Assembly (NCBI GenBank): GCA_034659995.1
Contig: JAYEIH010000026.1
Coordinates: 1 to 22,555, forward strand
Length of the DNA: 22,555 nt
DNA from: JAYEIH01 sp034659995
GTDB lineage: Archaea; Methanobacteriota_B; Thermococci; Methanofastidiosales; B48-G16
Reading direction: 5' to 3'
In this document: piece by piece, positions 1 to 7,781 of the stretch
How positions within the stretch are numbered: position 1 is the stretch's first letter
Layout: every line of letters begins with the position of its first letter
Notes under the pieces: generated by a model
Told to the model about the DNA's origin: nothing
Seen by the model: only the letters and a program-made list of their open reading frames with translations
The model's database searches: none
Position numbers and translations under genes: made by a program

Positions 1-170
1 CCGGGGGCACCATTGAGAGCTCCACATACCTCATTTAGTCTAAAATCAATCTTCCTTGCAATCTCTGCAGGATATGATTTCTGAGGATATATATTAACGA
101 GGTAGTTCAGTACCTCTCTTCGTACACTGCTTCTCCGTAATGAAAATCTTATCTTCGCACCAGATTCCAT
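1..170 (-). CDS. Partial helix-turn-helix transcriptional regulator (N-terminus only)
   Basis: Reading leftward from an ATG at 168-170, the frame stays open for 56 codons and runs off the left edge. The visible N-terminus contains SLRRSSVRREVLNYL followed by YPAEIARKIDF and NEVCGAL. This is the pattern of a winged helix-turn-helix: a helix 1 that starts with conserved S-x-V-R-R, then an AEIAR helix entering the recognition helix. Archaeal HTH regulators, including the EarA-like group that activates archaellum operons, begin in a similar way, but I cannot decide the subfamily from 56 residues. The upstream TATA and repeated words are described in the 171-507 entry. The DNA-binding reading is fairly safe; the regulon is unknown. 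Confidence 0.6.
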   Translation of the reverse strand, partial: MESGAKIRFSLRRSSVRREVLNYLVNIYPQKSYPAEIARKIDFRLNEVCGALNGAP

Positions 171-507
171 ATTACTCTATGGCACTATATAGAGGGCCAA
201 GTTTCTTGTTGCATTGCGTAATAACTCATCCTATAAAAACTTTTCGCAATGCATAATTGCATAACATTACTGATGGGTACTTTCGCATTGCCTAACATTG
301 CGAGAATCGCAAAAAGGCATGCCCCCTTTTCGCCATCAGAGGCTCTATTGCACATATTATCTTAATTTTAAAAAAGCTTTTAGTTGCCCTTGCTGTGAAT
401 AAAAAGGGTTTTCTCTCTATAAAATAAGTATATTAATAACTTTTCATAATCTATCCTTGCATAACATCAATGGACAAATAGAATAGTTCATGAAGATATA
501 TTAACCC
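171..507. promoter_or_regulatory. Gene-free region with GCATTGCG-type repeats around a TATA box
   Basis: No convincing gene lies here. GCATTGCG at 211-218 and CGCAATGC at 245-252 form a perfect 8-bp inverted repeat. The arms flank a strong TATA-like CCTATAAAAAC at 230-240, which on the minus strand reads GTTTTTATAGG. Related words occur at 284-291 (CGCATTGC) and 296-302 (CATTGCG). If the TATA box serves the leftward HTH gene, transcription would start near 210 and give a leader of about 40 nt. A second TATA-like CTATATAG lies at 185-192, closer to the ATG than is usual in this window. The arrangement resembles operator arms around a promoter. The rest (about 310-507) is AT-rich and contains only short broken frames. 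Confidence 0.4.
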
Positions 508-1164
508 TCACACCACCTTATTCTCCAGCCGCCCCACCTGTTCAATCTCCAGCGTGACGGTATCCCCTCGTGTTATCCTCCCCACTCCTTCAGGGGTCCC
601 CGTGGCGATAATATCCCCTCGCTCAAGGGTCATTATCTTCGAGATGTATGCGATAATTTCATCTACTGTGAAGATCATATATGAGGTGCTGGACTGCTGT
701 TTAATCTGACCGTTGAGCCGGAGCTCGATATCGAGGGTATGAGGATCCTCCACTTCCTCTTTGGGTACTATATCAGATATGGGTGCAAAGGTATCGAACC
801 CCTTGGATACACTCCATGGGTGCCTCTTTTCCTTGGCTTTACTCTGGATATCACGTGCCGTTATGTCTAAAAAGGCGGCATAACCCCGCACGTGATCATA
901 CGCTTTTTCCTTTGAGATATTTCTTCCCTTCTTGCCCATTACCACTGATAGTTCCCCCTCATGATGCACGTTGCTGGAAGCCTCGGGAATCACGATCTTC
1001 TCCCCACTGTGTATGAGCGCCGAAGGAGGCTTTAAAAAAAGGACGGGCTCTGTGGGCAGTTCACTCTTCATCTCTTCCGCATGTTTTCTGTAGGTTCTAG
1101 CCAGGCAGATGATCTTTGTCGGCCAGATCTTTTCCTCTGTGTTTTTTACTCTCACCGCTCTCAT
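508..1164 (-). CDS. Fumarylacetoacetate hydrolase family protein (acylpyruvate hydrolase-like)
   Basis: The 218-residue protein is close to the length of the short, single-domain FAH family (FAHD1/acylpyruvase-like enzymes), which cleave C-C bonds in acylpyruvates or decarboxylate oxaloacetate with a divalent metal. Visible family motifs are GEK at 54-56, the metal-binding HHEGEL at 67-72, the acidic residue in FLDITARD around 100-104, the SKGFDTF segment at 120-126, NGQ at 151-153 and the C-terminal GTPEGVG loop at 189-195. The set of metal ligands (two Glu of EGE plus Asp100) looks complete, so it is probably active. The substrate cannot be read from sequence. The gene stands alone, ends in TGA, and diverges from cdc48. 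Its ATG lies 26 nt from the shared TATA centre, which supports this start and a leaderless mRNA. Confidence 0.9.
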   Translation of the reverse strand: MRAVRVKNTEEKIWPTKIICLARTYRKHAEEMKSELPTEPVLFLKPPSALIHSGEKIVIPEASSNVHHEGELSVVMGKKGRNISKEKAYDHVRGYAAFLDITARDIQSKAKEKRHPWSVSKGFDTFAPISDIVPKEEVEDPHTLDIELRLNGQIKQQSSTSYMIFTVDEIIAYISKIMTLERGDIIATGTPEGVGRITRGDTVTLEIEQVGRLENKVV

Positions 1165-1180
1165 AGGGTATCGTATGCAA

Positions 1181-1200
1181 AAAGGTTTAAATAACTTTTT
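1181..1200. promoter_or_regulatory. Shared bidirectional TATA box for the FAH gene and cdc48
   Basis: The 51-bp divergent gap contains one AT-rich, nearly palindromic core, GTTTAAATAAC (1185-1195), centred at about 1190. The cdc48 ATG (1216) and the leftward FAH ATG (1164) are each 26 nt from that centre. This is the spacing expected if transcription starts at or next to the A of each ATG. The same box could therefore drive both genes, depending on which way TBP and TFB load. No second TATA candidate lies at the expected distance for either gene. Confidence 0.55.
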
Positions 1201-1215
1201 CCATAGGATATATCA

Positions 1216-3432
1216 ATGGAAACACAGCTGAATGTAGCAGGAGCAAGACAGGAGGATGTCGGTAGAGGAATCGTGAGAATAGATAAAAAATTTCAGAAAA
1301 GGATAGGTGTAAGGCAGGGAGATATTATAGAGATAATAGGTAATAGAAAGACGGCTGCCATCGTTGTAGATGCCTATCCTGATGATAGAGGGCTGGATAT
1401 AATCAGAATGGATGGACTTATACGAAAAAATGCCAAAACAACAATGGGTGAGTTTGTATCAATTAAAAAGGCTGATATCAGCCCTGCAGAAAAGGTTACC
1501 TTGGCACCCGCACAGAAGGGAATGCGAATAATGATCTCCGGGAATGTTGTCTCACGAAATCTCAGAGGAAGCGTTTTGAAAAAAGGGGATGTGATAAGTC
1601 TTGTATCCCAGAGGAAGGATCCCTTTACCGAGTCAATTTTCAGTGAGATCTTTGATGTGATCTCAGGATCACCTTTTGGTCTCGGCGAGATCAGGTTTAG
1701 AGTTGTAAGCACTTCCCCCTCAGAGATCGTCCAGATAACAACTATTACAAGGGTGAAGGTTCTTCCCGAGGCTGTCAAGATCAAGGAATCGGAGATGCCG
1801 ACAATAACCTATGAGGACATAGGAGGCCTCAAGAACAGGGTAGAAAAGGTAAGAGAGATGATCGAGCTCCCTCTGAAACATCCCGAACTTTTTGACAGAT
1901 TGGGGATAAAGCCGCCAAAGGGAGTACTTCTTTACGGCCCTCCCGGAACAGGAAAAACACTTATGGCAAAGGCCGTAGCAACTGAGAGTAATGCCTATTT
2001 TATATCGATAAACGGCCCTGAGGTAATGTCGAAGTTCTATGGACAGAGTGAAAAGAACCTAAGAGAACTTTTTAAGGAGGCCGAAAAGAACTCACCTGCC
2101 ATTATCTTTATAGACGAAATAGATGCAATAGCCCCAAAAAGAGGGGAGGTAACGGGGGAAGTGGAACGAAGGGTTGTGGCACAGCTTCTTGCACTGATGG
2201 ATGGACTGAAGGCAAGAGAGGAGGTGATCGTTATCGCAGCCACGAACAGACCAGAGGGAATTGAACCTGCCCTGCGGAGACCCGGACGATTTGACAGAGA
2301 GATTGAAATAGGCGTACCCACTGAAAACGGAAGGAAGGAGATCCTTCAGATCCATACGAGGGGCATGCCGCTGGAAAGCATAAAACTGGATTATTTGGCA
2401 GGTATTACCTACGGATTTGTGGGCGCTGATCTTGAGGCGCTCTGCAGAGAGGCCGCAATGAACTCTCTAAAGAGAATTCTACCCGCGATAAATCTGGAGG
2501 AGAAAAAAATAGCCCCTGAGGTTCTTCAAAAAATAAAAGTAACAACAAAGGACTTTAAAGATGCTTTAAAGATTGTTGAACCCTCTGCTATGAGAGAAGT
2601 CTTTGTAAGAACACCAAATGTAAAATGGGGAGACATAGGAGGGTTAAAAGAGGTGAAAAAAAAGTTAAAAGAAAGCGTGGAATGGCCCCTGAAGCATCCC
2701 GAGAGATTCAAAAATCTCGGAATTCGTTTTCCAAGAGGAATATTTTTATACGGTCCTCCAGGTTGTGGCAAAACACTTCTGGCAAAGGCAGTGGCGAATG
2801 AGAGTGATGCAAACTTTATCTCAGTCAAAGGACCTGAGGTTCTCTCCAAATGGGTGGGTGAGAGTGAGAGAGCCATAAGAAAAATATTCAAAAAGGCAAG
2901 GCAGGTTTCTCCAAGCATAATATTCTTTGATGAGGTAGACTCTCTGGCGTCACCCCGGGGCGAGGAGATAGGAACTAAGGTGGGTCAAAGAATCGTTGAC
3001 CAGCTTCTCACAGAGATGGATGGACTGGAGGAGTTGAGCAGCGTGATCGTTATAGGAGCAACAAACAGACCCGATATCGTGGATCCCGGCCTGTTAAGAC
3101 CCGGGAGGTTCGATAGAAAAATACTTGTCCCTGCGCCGGATAAAGAGGCAAAAGGCGAGATATTAAAGGTTCACACGAGATCAATGCCGCTGAAGGATGA
3201 TGTGGCTCTGAGTTATCTTGCAAAAAAGACAGAGAACTTCTCGGGAGCGGACCTGGAGGCTCTGGTGAGGGAAGCAGCGATGATCGCACTGAGGGAGGAT
3301 AAGGATGCCAAAAAGGTCGGAATGAACCAGTTTAAAAAAGCACTTAAGGAACTCAATCCCTCAATAAATAAAAGAATCATAAACAGTTATGAACTCCCCA
3401 CCGTAGAAAGGAACACGGGCATATATGGATAG
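1216..3432 (+). CDS. cdc48: Cdc48/VAT-type double AAA+ ATPase
   Basis: The 738-residue protein is the archaeal p97/Cdc48 (VAT) unfoldase, a hexameric ATPase that extracts and unfolds proteins and can feed the 20S proteasome. Residues 1 to about 190 form the double-psi barrel plus beta-clam N domain. AAA domain D1 has Walker A GPPGTGKT at 241-248 and Walker B IIFIDE at 296-301, with an RRPGRFDR arginine-finger motif. D2 has Walker A GPPGCGKT at 513-520 and Walker B ending in FFDE around 570-573, again with RPGRFDR. Both ATPase sites look intact. The protein ends in IYG, which fits the HbYX C-terminal motif used by proteasome-docking ATPases. Length is normal for the family. The leaderless start is supported by the TATA box centred 26 nt upstream. 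rps17e follows from its own promoter. Confidence 0.97.
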   Translation: METQLNVAGARQEDVGRGIVRIDKKFQKRIGVRQGDIIEIIGNRKTAAIVVDAYPDDRGLDIIRMDGLIRKNAKTTMGEFVSIKKADISPAEKVTLAPAQKGMRIMISGNVVSRNLRGSVLKKGDVISLVSQRKDPFTESIFSEIFDVISGSPFGLGEIRFRVVSTSPSEIVQITTITRVKVLPEAVKIKESEMPTITYEDIGGLKNRVEKVREMIELPLKHPELFDRLGIKPPKGVLLYGPPGTGKTLMAKAVATESNAYFISINGPEVMSKFYGQSEKNLRELFKEAEKNSPAIIFIDEIDAIAPKRGEVTGEVERRVVAQLLALMDGLKAREEVIVIAATNRPEGIEPALRRPGRFDREIEIGVPTENGRKEILQIHTRGMPLESIKLDYLAGITYGFVGADLEALCREAAMNSLKRILPAINLEEKKIAPEVLQKIKVTTKDFKDALKIVEPSAMREVFVRTPNVKWGDIGGLKEVKKKLKESVEWPLKHPERFKNLGIRFPRGIFLYGPPGCGKTLLAKAVANESDANFISVKGPEVLSKWVGESERAIRKIFKKARQVSPSIIFFDEVDSLASPRGEEIGTKVGQRIVDQLLTEMDGLEELSSVIVIGATNRPDIVDPGLLRPGRFDRKILVPAPDKEAKGEILKVHTRSMPLKDDVALSYLAKKTENFSGADLEALVREAAMIALREDKDAKKVGMNQFKKALKELNPSINKRIINSYELPTVERNTGIYG

Positions 3433-3446
3433 AAACCATAACAAGA

Positions 3447-3489
3447 TTTATAAATGAACTCATACTATAGTAGTACTTGAGGCGATTTA
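3447..3489 (+). promoter_or_regulatory. Promoter and ribosome binding site of rps17e
   Basis: A clear TATA box, TTTATAAA, lies at 3447-3454. Its centre is about 39 nt before the ATG, so the transcript should have a leader of roughly 13 nt. That leader contains GAGGCGA at 3480-3486, a plausible Shine-Dalgarno sequence. This differs from most first genes in the window, whose TATA spacing implies leaderless mRNA. Confidence 0.5.
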
Positions 3490-3675
3490 ATGGGAAAAAT
3501 ACGACCTACGTTCATCAAAAGAGTTGCAAAAGAAATATTTGAAAAATACCCAAAGAAGCTTGATAATAATTTCTATAAAAACAGGGAGTTTCTTAAAGAC
3601 AAAGTTGAGTTTCCAAACAGCAGGATAGAAAATAGAGTCGTTGGTTATGTGACAACTCTGGCCAAAAAGACATAG
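3490..3675 (+). CDS. rps17e: 30S ribosomal protein S17e
   Basis: This 61-residue basic protein has the archaeal S17e signature: an N-terminal MGKIRPTFIKR, then AKEIFEKYP, DFxxNK-like DNNFYKNREFL, and a C-terminal segment with SRIENRVVGYVTTL. S17e is a small-subunit protein shared by archaea and eukaryotes and absent from bacteria. Archaeal versions are usually about 60-67 residues, so this is full length. It has its own TATA box and a short leader. Its stop codon is followed after one base by the stop of the convergent gene at 3677. Confidence 0.95.
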   Translation: MGKIRPTFIKRVAKEIFEKYPKKLDNNFYKNREFLKDKVEFPNSRIENRVVGYVTTLAKKT

Positions 3676-3676
3676 A

Positions 3677-4693
3677 CTATCCCTTTTCTAAAAATCCCGA
3701 TTTCTTTAATAGATCTGTGATGTCTCCTTCTGTAGGCTGGGAAATTTTATACTTCTCCATCAATTTCTTTCTGTGCCTTTTCATAGACCGGGCCTTCGAT
3801 TTGAACATTCTTCTGTAGTATCTTTCCTCCTGGTCCTCTATACCCTTTAGTATTCCGTTTACAAGTTTTTCTCTCTCCTCGAGCTTGTAGAAAAGCAATC
3901 TATCATAGGTCTCATCATAGTATCTATCCCTTATCTCAAACATTCCGCTTATAAACGCCTTTAATACCTTTTTATAGTATATAAAGACGTTATAAAATAT
4001 TTTTTCAGAAAAAGAAACAATTTTCTCTCTCTGCATAGGATTTTCTATCAGAGTTTTATAAATAAGCTCTTTTTTCTCATTTTCCCGTATCAATTTCTTT
4101 GATTTCAACTTTCTTTTTCTTTTTTTTAGGAAACTCAATCCTTCTTCAAGGTAATTTTTATACTCCAGTTTAAAGACATTTGATATCTGTCTTCCGACAA
4201 GGTAATCTACCACCACAAATCGTAGATCTCTGTCTTTGATTACTTTGTTTGCATAGTTATAACAGATGGCTATCCACAGATTGTACTCCTGCCCGTCTTC
4301 AAAGAGAATTGCCTCCAGGGTTATATTCGTGGAACCGAATACATACTTATCACCGCTTTTATACATTCCCACAAAATATTCTTCCGTATTAAAAGCCACG
4401 GGCATATTTGATGCGAGTTTTTTTAGTATTGTCTTCTCCTTATTCTTCAATTCTTCTAGATTTTCCAAAAGGACCATATTTTTTTTATTGAACTTTTCTT
4501 CCGCCTGAGCTTTGAAGATATTTCCAAAGTATTCCACCGTTTCGGTAAGATACTTAGAGAGATACTCTTTTTCCCACATATCCGCACTTTTTTTATAAAA
4601 GCTGACCTCAGTATCTTTATTCTCCAGGAAACTCAGAGTTGATCTCGTTAAGTTGGCGATCTGGGCTCGTTCTATAACAATTTCGTTCAACAT
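3677..4693 (-). CDS. Lysine-rich, largely helical protein of unknown function, coupled to minD
   Basis: I do not recognise this 338-residue protein. It is very rich in Lys and Glu and has long predicted helices with heptad-like stretches. Examples are the region around 60-95, a highly basic run of KKRKRKLKSKK type in the middle, and another basic helix near the C-terminus with RSMKRHRKK. No signal peptide or membrane span is visible. A short central segment (EEYFVGMYKSGDKYVFGS) looks beta-rich and may be a small globular core. The ATG lies 4 nt after the minD stop and is preceded by AGGTGA about 5 nt away, so the two genes are translationally coupled. Its partnership with a MinD/ParA-like ATPase suggests a cargo, adaptor or nucleic-acid-binding role, but that is inference. 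Confidence 0.75.
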   Translation of the reverse strand: MLNEIVIERAQIANLTRSTLSFLENKDTEVSFYKKSADMWEKEYLSKYLTETVEYFGNIFKAQAEEKFNKKNMVLLENLEELKNKEKTILKKLASNMPVAFNTEEYFVGMYKSGDKYVFGSTNITLEAILFEDGQEYNLWIAICYNYANKVIKDRDLRFVVVDYLVGRQISNVFKLEYKNYLEEGLSFLKKRKRKLKSKKLIRENEKKELIYKTLIENPMQREKIVSFSEKIFYNVFIYYKKVLKAFISGMFEIRDRYYDETYDRLLFYKLEEREKLVNGILKGIEDQEERYYRRMFKSKARSMKRHRKKLMEKYKISQPTEGDITDLLKKSGFLEKG

Positions 4694-4697
4694 ATGC

Positions 4698-5460
4698 TCA
4701 CCTGAAAATTTTAAGAAGTCTTGTGTATGGCTTTTTGGATTTTTTTATAAACTGTTTTTCTCCTAAGATACTCTTTCCCAGTTTATAAATAGCTTTGGAT
4801 GCAAGTGAATCTGGAGACATTGCATAGAAGGGCTTTCCAAAGGCTACGGATCTCTTTACAATCGGGTCCTCCGGAATAACACCTATGGCGTTGGTTTCCA
4901 GTACCGTTTCTATCTCTTCTATGGAAAGTTCACTGAGATCATACTTTACTCTGTTGATCACAAGACCGAGAATATTGGTGTTTAAGAGATCGCAGACTTT
5001 TTTTACCTTAAATGCATCGACCATGCTGGAAATTTCCGGGTTTATTACCAGAACAGCGTTGTCCGCACCGACTAAAGCTGACACCGCATCAACTTCAAGA
5101 CCCGGAGAGGTGTCTATGAGGATATAATCTACATCTTTAATTATTTTTTTAAGAACCTCTTCCAGTTTATCAGGCCGTGCTTTTTTAACCTTTGAGAGTG
5201 GCACCCCCGCGGGTACTATTTTTACGCCGTATTTCTCATAAACTGCTTCTTTCAGTTCTGCCTCTCCTGAGAGAACCTCGTTTAATGTGATCTCCGGATA
5301 CTCAAGATCCAGGAGAAGGGAAAGATTTGCCATTTTTAAATCTGCGTCAAGAATAAGAACATCCGCACCCGTTTTGGCCAGCATTAAACTCAAGTTTGAG
5401 GTTACAATACTTTTTCCGGTGCCTCCTTTTCCAGAAGTTATTGCGATTGAGCAACCCATG
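4698..5460 (-). CDS. minD: MinD/ParA-family ATPase
   Basis: This is a deviant Walker A ATPase of the MinD branch: SGKGGTGKS near the N-terminus, DADLKMANLSLLL for the Walker A-prime/switch region, and ILIDTSPG for switch II/Walker B. These proteins dimerise on ATP and position other proteins, often at membranes. The C-terminus (KKSKKPYTRLLKIFR) is short, basic and hydrophobic, resembling the amphipathic membrane-targeting helix of MinD. I chose the ATG at 5460 over the upstream one at 5474. A TATA box (TTTATATA on the minus strand, 5481-5488) is centred 24-25 nt before 5460, which matches the leaderless spacing seen elsewhere here, and the ATP-binding loop then starts at the usual distance from Met1. 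It forms an operon with the unknown gene at 3677-4693 and is divergent from the response regulator. Confidence 0.9.
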
Positions 5461-5474
5461 ATTTGTGTACTCAT

Positions 5475-5532
5475 GCCACTATATAAAATTTCCTATGGAA
5501 ACATTTTTTATTGCGGGGAAAAGAATAGGGGT
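5475..5532. promoter_or_regulatory. Divergent promoter region minD / response regulator
   Basis: Leftward, the TATA element at 5481-5488 is about 24 nt from the ATG at 5460. It lies only 10 nt from the alternative ATG at 5474, which would not fit. Rightward, TTTTTTATT at 5504-5512 is centred 25 nt before the response-regulator ATG at 5533. Both genes are thus predicted to be leaderless and to start from closely spaced, back-to-back promoters, which makes coordinated control possible. Confidence 0.45.
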
Positions 5533-6417
5533 ATGACACACAGGATAATGATCGTTGAGGACGACCCTGAGTTAAAAAACCTCTACACCATGGCGATAGA
5601 AGATTCCGGAAATTATAAGGTTGTGGTAACAGCTACAGACGGGGAGGAGGCGGTAACAAAGTTCAAAAATGCAGAAGACAAGATAGATCTGATCGTCATG
5701 GACCAGAGAATACCCACAAAAAGAGGAATTGAGGCGGCAAGGGATATAATTGATATAGAACCAGAGATCAAGATTCTTTTTGCAAGTGCCGACAGTCTGG
5801 CAAAGTTTGAGGCTAAAAGTCTTGGAGCAGTTGCATTTCTTCAGAAGCCCTTTGAGATGAGTATGCTCACTTCTATAATCCGTGAAGTTTTGGAACCTCA
5901 GAGAATTATCTCCGGAGAAGAAATGATAACGGACAGAGGACAGAAGTATGCCATCGAACCGGGATACCAGTATCTTATCAAAGAAAAAAACCCAATTGTG
6001 TCCTTTGATATCTTTATAGATCAGGTTACTCATGGCTACAGGGGGCTCTGCATTACCAGGCAGCATCCCAAGAGGGTGAGGGTGAACTACGGACTCAAAA
6101 GGACACCAATCCTCTGGCTTTCTCAGACCGATGCCGAGAACACTATAGATCCCTCCAATATTTCCAAGCTCGTTCACACCATAAGAAACTTCGTCAAAGA
6201 AAATAAGGAGAGCATCGTTCTTCTGGATGGAATTGAGTATCTTAAGCTCCAGAATGGCTTTGATTTAATAATGAAGTATCTCAACATGATAAATGATATT
6301 GTCATGACCGAAGAAGCGAAACTTGTTCTTCCCATCAATCCACAAGCCTTTACAGATAATGAATTAGCATATATAGAGAGAGAAGCAAAGGTTTTTGGAG
6401 AATATGAGATACTGTAA
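5533..6417 (+). CDS. Response regulator: REC domain plus DUF835 output domain
   Basis: From the ATG at 5533 the protein is 294 residues. Residues 4-120 form a receiver domain: acidic pair D10/D11, phospho-acceptor D57 in IVMDQRIP, Ser85 in the conserved switch position and Lys105 in QKPF. All catalytic residues are present. Residues from about 147 to 285 form a DUF835 domain (starting near EPGYQYLIKE, with VLLDGIEYLKLQNGF in the middle), a domain of unknown function common in archaeal signalling proteins. There is no DNA-binding domain. The frame extends upstream to 5287, but that extension lies inside minD and is rejected; the TATA spacing of 25 nt supports 5533. No histidine kinase is nearby, so it is an orphan regulator here. 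Its position next to minD hints at a link, which is inference. Confidence 0.92.
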   Translation: MTHRIMIVEDDPELKNLYTMAIEDSGNYKVVVTATDGEEAVTKFKNAEDKIDLIVMDQRIPTKRGIEAARDIIDIEPEIKILFASADSLAKFEAKSLGAVAFLQKPFEMSMLTSIIREVLEPQRIISGEEMITDRGQKYAIEPGYQYLIKEKNPIVSFDIFIDQVTHGYRGLCITRQHPKRVRVNYGLKRTPILWLSQTDAENTIDPSNISKLVHTIRNFVKENKESIVLLDGIEYLKLQNGFDLIMKYLNMINDIVMTEEAKLVLPINPQAFTDNELAYIEREAKVFGEYEIL

Positions 6418-6545
6418 GGTTAGAAATTATTTTGAACCTTTTAACGTGCAAATTTCATTTTATACTGATCATATATACCGTGATCTCTGAGAACGATAAT
6501 AGTTCCTTTGGTAAACTTAAAAAACACAGCTCTTTAATGGTGCAC

Positions 6546-7781
6546 ATGAGGCTTTTGGAAAAAATACACTCGAAAACAGCAAGAATTGCTGTCATCGGGA
6601 TGGGATATATAGGTATTCCTACGGCCGTGTGTGTCGCAGAGGCAGGGTATACTGTGCATGGGGTGGATATCAAAGAAAATGTCATAAACAGTCTTAATAA
6701 CGGTAATTTTGGTGCAAAAGAGCCGCAGTTGGTAGAAGCTCTGGAAAAAAATATAAAAAAGGGAAGAATAAAGGTATCCCTATCATATGAAAAAAGCGAT
6801 ATCTTCATCATCTGCGTTCCCACACCGCTCAAAGAGAAAAGAGCCGATCTTTCCCATGTGGAAAATGCAGGAAAGTCCATCGCGGCTATTTTAGAGGAAG
6901 AAAATCTCATCATTCTGGAATCCACAGTTCCGCCGGGAACAACAAACGAGCTTCTCATCCCCCTCCTTGAGAGATCAGGACTACAAAATGACAAAGACTT
7001 TTTCGTCTCTTTCTGCCCTGAACGGGTGCTTCCCGGGAAGATCATGCAGGAAATGAGAAAGAATGATAGAATTACCGGTGGTTCTGCAGAAAGTAGAGAG
7101 ATAGCCGCTGAGTTCTATGGCTCCTTTGTGAAGGGAGAAATATGTCTCACAGACTTAAAAACTGCGGAGATAGTAAAATTGATGGAAAACACATTCAGAA
7201 ATGTTAATATCGCTCTGGCGAATGAGCTTGGATTGGCATGTGAGTCATTGGGAATAAACTTTTTCGAAGCGAGAAAACTTGCAAACAAACACCCCAGAGT
7301 AAACATTCATAAAGCGGGTACGGGAGTAGGGGGGCACTGTATCCCTATTGATCCGTGGTTTATCCACGAGAAACTTCCGTTAAAAACGATCTCAACAGCA
7401 ATGGAAATAAATGACACTATGCCTTTGCACGTTGCAGATATAATAAAAAAGACTAACGCCAAAAAAATTCTAATTTTTGGAATGGCATACAAAAAAAATA
7501 CAGATGATACGAGGGAAACTCCAGTATTAAAGATAACTGAAGAACTTAAAAAGGAAAACATTGAGTTCAGTATCTACGATCCTTATGTGAAAATGGAGAA
7601 ACTGAAACCTGAAAACTGCGATGCTCTGCTCATAGCCACAGATCATGACTGTTTTAAAAATATAGATTGGGAAGAAATAAGGAGAAAAATGAGAAGACCC
7701 TTGATAATCGACGGTAGAAACTTTTTTGAAAGGGAAGAGGCTGAAAAAATGGGTTTTGAGTATATAGGTGTCGGCAAATGA
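6546..7781 (+). CDS. wecC: UDP-N-acetyl-D-mannosamine dehydrogenase
   Basis: This nucleotide-sugar dehydrogenase (411 residues from the ATG at 6546) oxidises UDP-ManNAc to UDP-ManNAcA with NAD+, for surface polysaccharides or protein glycans. It has the Rossmann loop GMGYIGIP near residue 18, the VPTPL and ESTVPPGTT motifs, KLMENTFRNVNIALANE in the central helix, and the catalytic Cys265 in GVGGHCIPIDP. The C-terminal UDP-binding domain includes GMAYKKNTDDTRETP. The frame stays open back to 6432 and there is also an ATG at 6537. I prefer 6546, because MRLLEKI..KTARIAVIG matches the family N-terminus and a TATA-like CTTAAAAA (6516-6523) is centred 26 nt upstream. Its end overlaps wecB by the 4 bases ATGA, and wecB's product is its likely substrate. 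Confidence 0.93.
   Translation: MRLLEKIHSKTARIAVIGMGYIGIPTAVCVAEAGYTVHGVDIKENVINSLNNGNFGAKEPQLVEALEKNIKKGRIKVSLSYEKSDIFIICVPTPLKEKRADLSHVENAGKSIAAILEEENLIILESTVPPGTTNELLIPLLERSGLQNDKDFFVSFCPERVLPGKIMQEMRKNDRITGGSAESREIAAEFYGSFVKGEICLTDLKTAEIVKLMENTFRNVNIALANELGLACESLGINFFEARKLANKHPRVNIHKAGTGVGGHCIPIDPWFIHEKLPLKTISTAMEINDTMPLHVADIIKKTNAKKILIFGMAYKKNTDDTRETPVLKITEELKKENIEFSIYDPYVKMEKLKPENCDALLIATDHDCFKNIDWEEIRRKMRRPLIIDGRNFFEREEAEKMGFEYIGVGK

Noticed and set aside
5287..5532. Upstream extension of the response-regulator reading frame
   Set aside because: It lies inside minD on the opposite strand, adds no family sequence, and the REC domain starts normally at the ATG at 5533, 25 nt after a TATA element.
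6432..6545. Longer wecC start at 6432
   Set aside because: The extra residues are hydrophobic, lack family similarity, and cover the likely promoter region; starts at 6537 or 6546 fit the family N-terminus better.
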